The notes under the pieces were generated by a model. That model was not told where the DNA came from, did not search any database, and saw only the letters and a program-made list of their open reading frames with translations. Of a stretch of 17,650 bases of DNA, positions 14,286 to 17,650 are shown one piece after another. The position numbers and the translations under genes were made by a program. Within the stretch, counting starts at the first letter, position 1. Every line of letters starts with the position of its first letter. This stretch comes from Candidatus Heimdallarchaeota archaeon (GTDB lineage: Archaea; Asgardarchaeota; Heimdallarchaeia; Heimdallarchaeales; Heimdallarchaeaceae): contig JAGLOH010000009.1 in the NCBI GenBank assembly GCA_023139025.1, positions 1 through 17,650 on the forward strand, in the 5' to 3' direction.

Positions 14286-15869
14286 CTACTTATTTTTAGA
14301 GAATTTTAATTTCTTGGAAATAATTATATTTTTAGTTTGTTGTTTGTAAAATGTTTTCTCTTTTGCTTTCGAAAGCTTTCTTAGAGAATTCACTATTCTG
14401 CCTTTGTACAAAGAATCTAGTTCTTTCTCGTTTAATTTTTGAAGAATCTGATTTTTTATTTTGATTCTTATATCTCCTTTTACTAATTCAAAATCTATGG
14501 GGTAAATTCTTTCTATTTCATCCTCTGTTTCTTGTGAAATTTCACCTTTAATTATCTCGTCTTTTCGGAGATCTAATACATGGTTAGGAGTTAGGGAAAT
14601 GTAATGCTTAATTTGACGAGGATTGGTAATTTTGTGCTTAAAATCAATTTCCTTAATTATTTTCAAATCACCATCTAGAATTACTACTCTTTTATCTTCC
14701 CCAATGGAGATTAATTTGTTATTGTAATAAAAAAGACCTAGAACGTTCTTGTCATGTATCCTCTGTTTCTTTGTTATTTCTAAGTCCTCATTATTTAATA
14801 AAACGATATGTCCTGAATTTAGGGCAAATGCAAGATTATCAGGAGTTATCGCTGTTCCTGTTATTAGACTTATTTCTTTATGATGTCCCTTTTTTTCAAG
14901 TTGTGTGTCAAAAATTATTAATTCGCCAGTCTCTAGACCTACCACAAAATCGTTATTTGAAGTCTTTAATAGTGAAAAGGGTTTTGATGTAAGGTTAATT
15001 GATTTGATGATTTTTGATGTTTCAATATTGAACATAGAAATTGTTGAATCTAATGAAGTAGTGTACAGAATGTTGTTTATTATTTCTAATCCTGTGATGT
15101 GCTTTCCATGAACAAAGAAAACCTTTGATATTTTTAGGCTATCTTTTTTCCAGATAGAAACAAATCCGAATTCATGTCCTATAATGATGCTATCTACAGT
15201 CATCGTACTAACTATTGCAGGAAACCCATTTCTCCTGGAAATCTTAAAAAGCAAAGCATAAGGATCTTTTTTCTCAAAATCCTTCAGATATTTGGATGCT
15301 TTTCTAATAGCTTTAACAACTTTTGAGTCTTTAATGAAAAATGCTCTTCCTTCTTTAAAACTTTCAACATCAAAAATAAATTTGTCTCCTTCTTGACATG
15401 AAATCAATAATCGGTTATCTAAGGAGAGAATTTGACTCATTGTAACAATTTTTGTCTTCGAAAGAAGTTTGAATTTACCATCCTTAATTATCCATTTCCT
15501 TAATTGCTCATCTCTTCCTGCAGTTATGATGAATCCCTTCAAAGGTTTAGCTCCGATAATAGAGGATATGTGAGCTTTTGGTCTTACAATTTTGCTAAAA
15601 TTAATTAATGACCATGCTTTCAAATCTAGTTCCCAAGCCGTAGAAATTATTAAGTCCATTGTTTCTAATTTTTGAATATCTGTAATAGCTGCTTTATGTG
15701 CAAAAATACACCCAAGTTCTTTTTCTAAATTAAGATCCCATATGCAGATTCTCCCATCTTGCCCTCCAGTTAGCAAGTATCCATCAATTTCCCTAATGAT
15801 ATTAACACCTCTAAGATGGCCTGGTTGATGATAAAGGATTTCTGTAAAATTGGTATCTTGGTTGTTCAC
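14286..15869 (-). CDS. WD40-repeat beta-propeller protein with basic C-terminal tail
   Basis: A 527-residue protein built of WD40-like blades. The clearest are GGQDGRICIWDL (35-46), ELDLKAWSL (80-88), GRDEQLRKWI (118-127), EFGFVSIWKKD (233-243), SLDSTISMFNIE (272-283), ETGELIIFD (313-321) and GEDKRVVILDGD (390-401). I count about nine blades, so it may be one eight- or nine-bladed ring or a decayed double propeller. An insertion rich in Lys, Ser and Phe (171-215) interrupts the ring, and residues 440-527 form a highly charged, probably helical tail rich in Lys and Glu. No enzyme motif, signal peptide or membrane segment is seen, so a cytoplasmic scaffold is likely. The start is GTG at 15869, with a TATA element at 15899-15908. 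Confidence 0.85.
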   Translation of the reverse strand: MNNQDTNFTEILYHQPGHLRGVNIIREIDGYLLTGGQDGRICIWDLNLEKELGCIFAHKAAITDIQKLETMDLIISTAWELDLKAWSLINFSKIVRPKAHISSIIGAKPLKGFIITAGRDEQLRKWIIKDGKFKLLSKTKIVTMSQILSLDNRLLISCQEGDKFIFDVESFKEGRAFFIKDSKVVKAIRKASKYLKDFEKKDPYALLFKISRRNGFPAIVSTMTVDSIIIGHEFGFVSIWKKDSLKISKVFFVHGKHITGLEIINNILYTTSLDSTISMFNIETSKIIKSINLTSKPFSLLKTSNNDFVVGLETGELIIFDTQLEKKGHHKEISLITGTAITPDNLAFALNSGHIVLLNNEDLEITKKQRIHDKNVLGLFYYNNKLISIGEDKRVVILDGDLKIIKEIDFKHKITNPRQIKHYISLTPNHVLDLRKDEIIKGEISQETEDEIERIYPIDFELVKGDIRIKIKNQILQKLNEKELDSLYKGRIVNSLRKLSKAKEKTFYKQQTKNIIISKKLKFSKNK

Positions 15870-15898
15870 AATTATCCGAATTTCAAAGAACTAATTAA

Positions 15899-15908
15899 CT
15901 TTTATATT
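15899..15908 (-). promoter_or_regulatory. TATA element of the WD40 gene
   Basis: AATATAAAAG on the minus strand, 30-39 bases before the GTG at 15869, is a near-ideal archaeal TATA box. It separates the WD40 transcript from the sRNA just upstream. Confidence 0.6.
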
Positions 15909-15943
15909 CAAGTCTAACGTATTTAGATTAAGAAAAAATTATG

Positions 15944-16003
15944 GTGGCTCATATCGTCGTGAGAACATCACATTTCAGTCTGGGACGGTTAAATCATCGC
16001 CAC
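15944..16003 (-). ncRNA. Box C/D guide sRNA with two 23S rRNA domain V guides
   Basis: Read on the minus strand, a 60-base element has a terminal stem GTGGC/GCCAC (15999-16003 with 15944-15948). It has box C-like GCGATGA (15994-16000), box D' CTGA (15975-15978), box C' GTGATGT (15965-15971) and box D-like ATGA (15949-15952), with a 3-base D'-C' spacer. The 15-base D' guide can pair with CUGGGGCGGU of the 23S P-loop over ten positions (one G-U). The 12-base D guide pairs perfectly with CGUCGUGAGA near the peptidyl-transferase centre. Both targets are universally conserved. By the D+5 rule they point to the equivalents of E. coli G2251 and U2593. Boxes C, C' and D each deviate by one base from consensus. 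A TATA element lies at 16027-16034. Confidence 0.82.
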
Positions 16004-16012
16004 ATGTAGGTT

Positions 16013-16026
16013 AAACTTCGAAGTTT
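16013..16026. repeat. Perfect 14-base palindrome between the sRNA and its TATA element
   Basis: AAACTTCGAAGTTT is fully self-complementary. It lies between the TATA element at 16027-16034 and the first base of the sRNA stem at 16003, where a repressor could act. As RNA it would form only a short hairpin. Confidence 0.7.
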
Positions 16027-16034
16027 TTATTTAT
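16027..16034 (-). promoter_or_regulatory. TATA element of the box C/D sRNA
   Basis: ATAAATAA on the minus strand is centred about 25 bases before position 16006. That places the predicted transcript start within a few bases of the sRNA terminal stem. Confidence 0.5.
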
Positions 16035-16057
16035 TACTCTTACTGAGTTTAAATTAG

Positions 16058-16063
16058 AAAAAA
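16058..16063 (-). terminator. T-tract after ileS
   Basis: Six T residues on the minus strand, 20 bases beyond the ileS stop. Ending ileS here would leave the downstream sRNA to its own promoter. Confidence 0.4.
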
Positions 16064-16083
16064 TGTGTGAAGGGGAGAAAGAA

Positions 16084-17650
16084 TTAGAGGGGTTTTATGC
16101 CAATTGTTACTTTAAACTCATCAAATTCCCATTCCTTGAAATGTCCTTCTGATGGTTTTTTGAATTGCAAGTTCTTACTTAGTGTTTCTTCTTTGACATA
16201 TTCTTCATGTTTTGTAATAGCTTCTAGACCAAATTCGTCAGTTTCTATGGATAGAACAATTTGTTGTGTATATTCCAAATCCAACTCTTTTCTCATTGTT
16301 TGGACACGCCTTATTATGTCTCTTACATATCCTTCTTGCTTTAGTTCATTAGTTATTGTTAAATTGAAAAGTAACAAATAACCTTCTGCTTCTTCACCTG
16401 CAAAACCTTCCTGAACCTCTATTCTGTATTCTAAATCTTCTGGAGAGAGCTGAAATTCAGTTCCCTCTACACTTAATACAATTGAATCCCCTTTAGCTAA
16501 CAATTCTACATATTCTCTCGATTGATTGGGATCTAATTTTTCCAATTGTGCTCCTATGCCTTTTACTGCAGATTTTACTTTTGGAGCTAAAACCTTGAAA
16601 TTGGGTTTTATTATATAATTCACTAATTCTTCAGAACTCTTACTAAGTGTTATCTTCTTCACATTTAGTTCTTCTTTGAATACAGTTTCATATTTTTCTA
16701 TCAAATCCTTTTTTCCAAGTGGAGATATTAATATAAGTTCTGAAAGAGGCTGTCTTAATTTTATATTTGCTGAGGAACGTATACTTCTTCCAGCAATTAC
16801 GAGTGAAAGGACTTTGTTCATGTCTCTTGAAAGGTTGAGATCTACTTTTTTCTTATTTAGAACTGGATAGGGTAGAAAATGCACGCTTAATGGAGCCTCA
16901 GAGTCTAATCGTTTAACAAGATTTTGATGTAATTGTTCTGCTATAAATGGAATGAAAGGAGCTAATAGTTTAGATAATTTAACAAGTACTTCATAGGTTG
17001 TTACATATGCTGACTTTTTGTCCTTATCAAGCCCGTTTTTCCAAAACCGACGACGAGATTGTCTAAGATACCAGTTACTGAATTTGTCTATTACAAATTT
17101 TTCAAATGCTTGTACTGCTATATGAACAGTCATGTTTTCAAGAGCATCATCTATGGATTTTGTCAGATAATTAATTTCGCTTATTAACCATTTATCAAGT
17201 TCTGGTCTTTCCTTTAAGGGAACCTCGAATGCTGTAGGATCAAAGTTATCTACATTAGCATTAGATACGAAGAAACTGTAACTATTCCATAACGTAAGGA
17301 TGAATTTTTTCATCGATTCATATATCTGTTCAGGAACAACTCTTACACTATTCCATGTAGGATATGAATAAAGAAACCATCTAACTGCATCTGCCCCATA
17401 CTTTGGTATAACATCCCCAGCAACAATCACATTTCCCTTACTCTTACTCATTTTCTTTCCTTTTCCATCAAGAGTGTGGCCCATAGTTAAACAATTCATA
17501 TACGCGGGTTTGTCAAATAAGACTGTACTTATGGCCAGTGAAGTGTAAAACCATCCTCTTGTCTGATCAATCGCTTCCGTTATGAAATCATATGGAAAAT
17601 GTTTATTGAACAAATCCTTATTTTCAAAAGGGTAATGATATTGTGCAAAA
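16084..17650 (-). CDS. ileS: Isoleucyl-tRNA synthetase, C-terminal part (5' end cut by window edge)
   Basis: The frame stays open to the right edge of the window, giving 521 residues of a protein normally near 1000-1050; the N-terminal HIGH half lies outside. The visible part opens with FAQYHYPFENKDLF and FITEAIDQTRGWFYTSLAIS, conserved in the IleRS catalytic core. The ATP-binding KMSKSKGN follows (coded by 17431-17454), with the anticodon-binding helical domain after it (SNWYLRQSRRRFW), then the C-terminal domain typical of archaeal/eukaryotic IleRS. The enzyme charges tRNA-Ile and edits valine. A TTG at 17613 is internal to the frame and not the start. A T6 tract 20 bases after the stop (16058-16063, read as T on this strand) may end the transcript. 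Confidence 0.96.
   Translation of the reverse strand, partial: FAQYHYPFENKDLFNKHFPYDFITEAIDQTRGWFYTSLAISTVLFDKPAYMNCLTMGHTLDGKGKKMSKSKGNVIVAGDVIPKYGADAVRWFLYSYPTWNSVRVVPEQIYESMKKFILTLWNSYSFFVSNANVDNFDPTAFEVPLKERPELDKWLISEINYLTKSIDDALENMTVHIAVQAFEKFVIDKFSNWYLRQSRRRFWKNGLDKDKKSAYVTTYEVLVKLSKLLAPFIPFIAEQLHQNLVKRLDSEAPLSVHFLPYPVLNKKKVDLNLSRDMNKVLSLVIAGRSIRSSANIKLRQPLSELILISPLGKKDLIEKYETVFKEELNVKKITLSKSSEELVNYIIKPNFKVLAPKVKSAVKGIGAQLEKLDPNQSREYVELLAKGDSIVLSVEGTEFQLSPEDLEYRIEVQEGFAGEEAEGYLLLFNLTITNELKQEGYVRDIIRRVQTMRKELDLEYTQQIVLSIETDEFGLEAITKHEEYVKEETLSKNLQFKKPSEGHFKEWEFDEFKVTIGIKPL

Noticed and set aside
17613..17613. TTG at 17613 as start of a short IleRS-like protein.
   Set aside because: The frame continues upstream to the window edge with conserved IleRS sequence (FAQYHYPFENKD), so the gene is cut by the window, not truncated.
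1..17650. Mobile elements, CRISPR arrays, toxin-antitoxin or defence systems.
   Set aside because: No terminal inverted repeats, transposase or integrase motifs, spaced direct repeats or known defence domains were seen; base composition and gene style are uniform across the window.

Overview
The window is an AT-rich, gene-dense piece of an archaeal chromosome. The evidence is a transcription factor B, archaeal/eukaryotic-type ribosomal proteins eS1, eS6 and uS15, the KEOPS subunit Pcc1, two RNase P proteins (Rpp30, Pop5), a GAN/RecJ-type DHH protein, an archaeal YchF GTPase, TATA-box promoters and GGTGA-type ribosome binding sites. The low GC, the large WD40-propeller protein and a candidate PC4-like protein would suit an Asgard-type lineage, but nothing in the window proves that placement. 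I see no insertion sequence, CRISPR array, tRNA, rRNA gene or prophage; this is mostly core chromosome.

Layout. 1-2969 (minus): an operon of a small candidate PC4-like protein, a GlmU-like sugar nucleotidyltransferase/acetyltransferase, and a radical SAM protein that runs off the left edge. 3086-4300 (plus): an amidohydrolase. 4320-4673 (minus) is a DUF2095-like protein, divergent from the YchF-type GTPase at 4791-5990. 6031-9643 (minus): an informational cluster read as HAM1 (XTP/dITP pyrophosphatase), uS15, DHH/GAN-like protein, Pcc1, eS1. 9768-10181 (plus) is a small unknown protein whose stop codon overlaps that of tfb (10178-11125, minus). 11362-11769 (plus): eS6, convergent with a four-helix membrane protein at 11796-12275. 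12560-14265 (plus): Rpp30, Pop5 and dCMP deaminase. 14286-15869 (minus): WD40 protein. 15944-16003 (minus): a box C/D guide sRNA. 16084-17650 (minus): the C-terminal part of isoleucyl-tRNA synthetase.

Two observations stand out. First, the gap between ileS and the WD40 gene holds an apparently unannotated box C/D sRNA. It has a terminal stem, boxes C, D', C' and D in the right order and spacing, its own TATA box, and two guides matching universally conserved domain V segments of 23S rRNA. By the box D+5 rule the D' guide points to the P-loop G equivalent to E. coli Gm2251. Second, the DHH/GAN-like protein sits in its usual cluster but has lost nearly all metal-binding catalytic residues (HxDADG became KVNPDN, DHH became GNK, no GGGH motif). 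It looks like an inactive, Cdc45-like scaffold rather than a nuclease.

Most genes serve translation (ribosomal proteins, RNase P, KEOPS, IleRS, guide RNA), transcription initiation (TFB, perhaps the PC4-like protein) or nucleotide quality control (HAM1, dCMP deaminase). No intergenic stretch exceeds 300 bases. The largest, 12276-12559 and 11126-11361, hold only divergent promoters as far as I can see.
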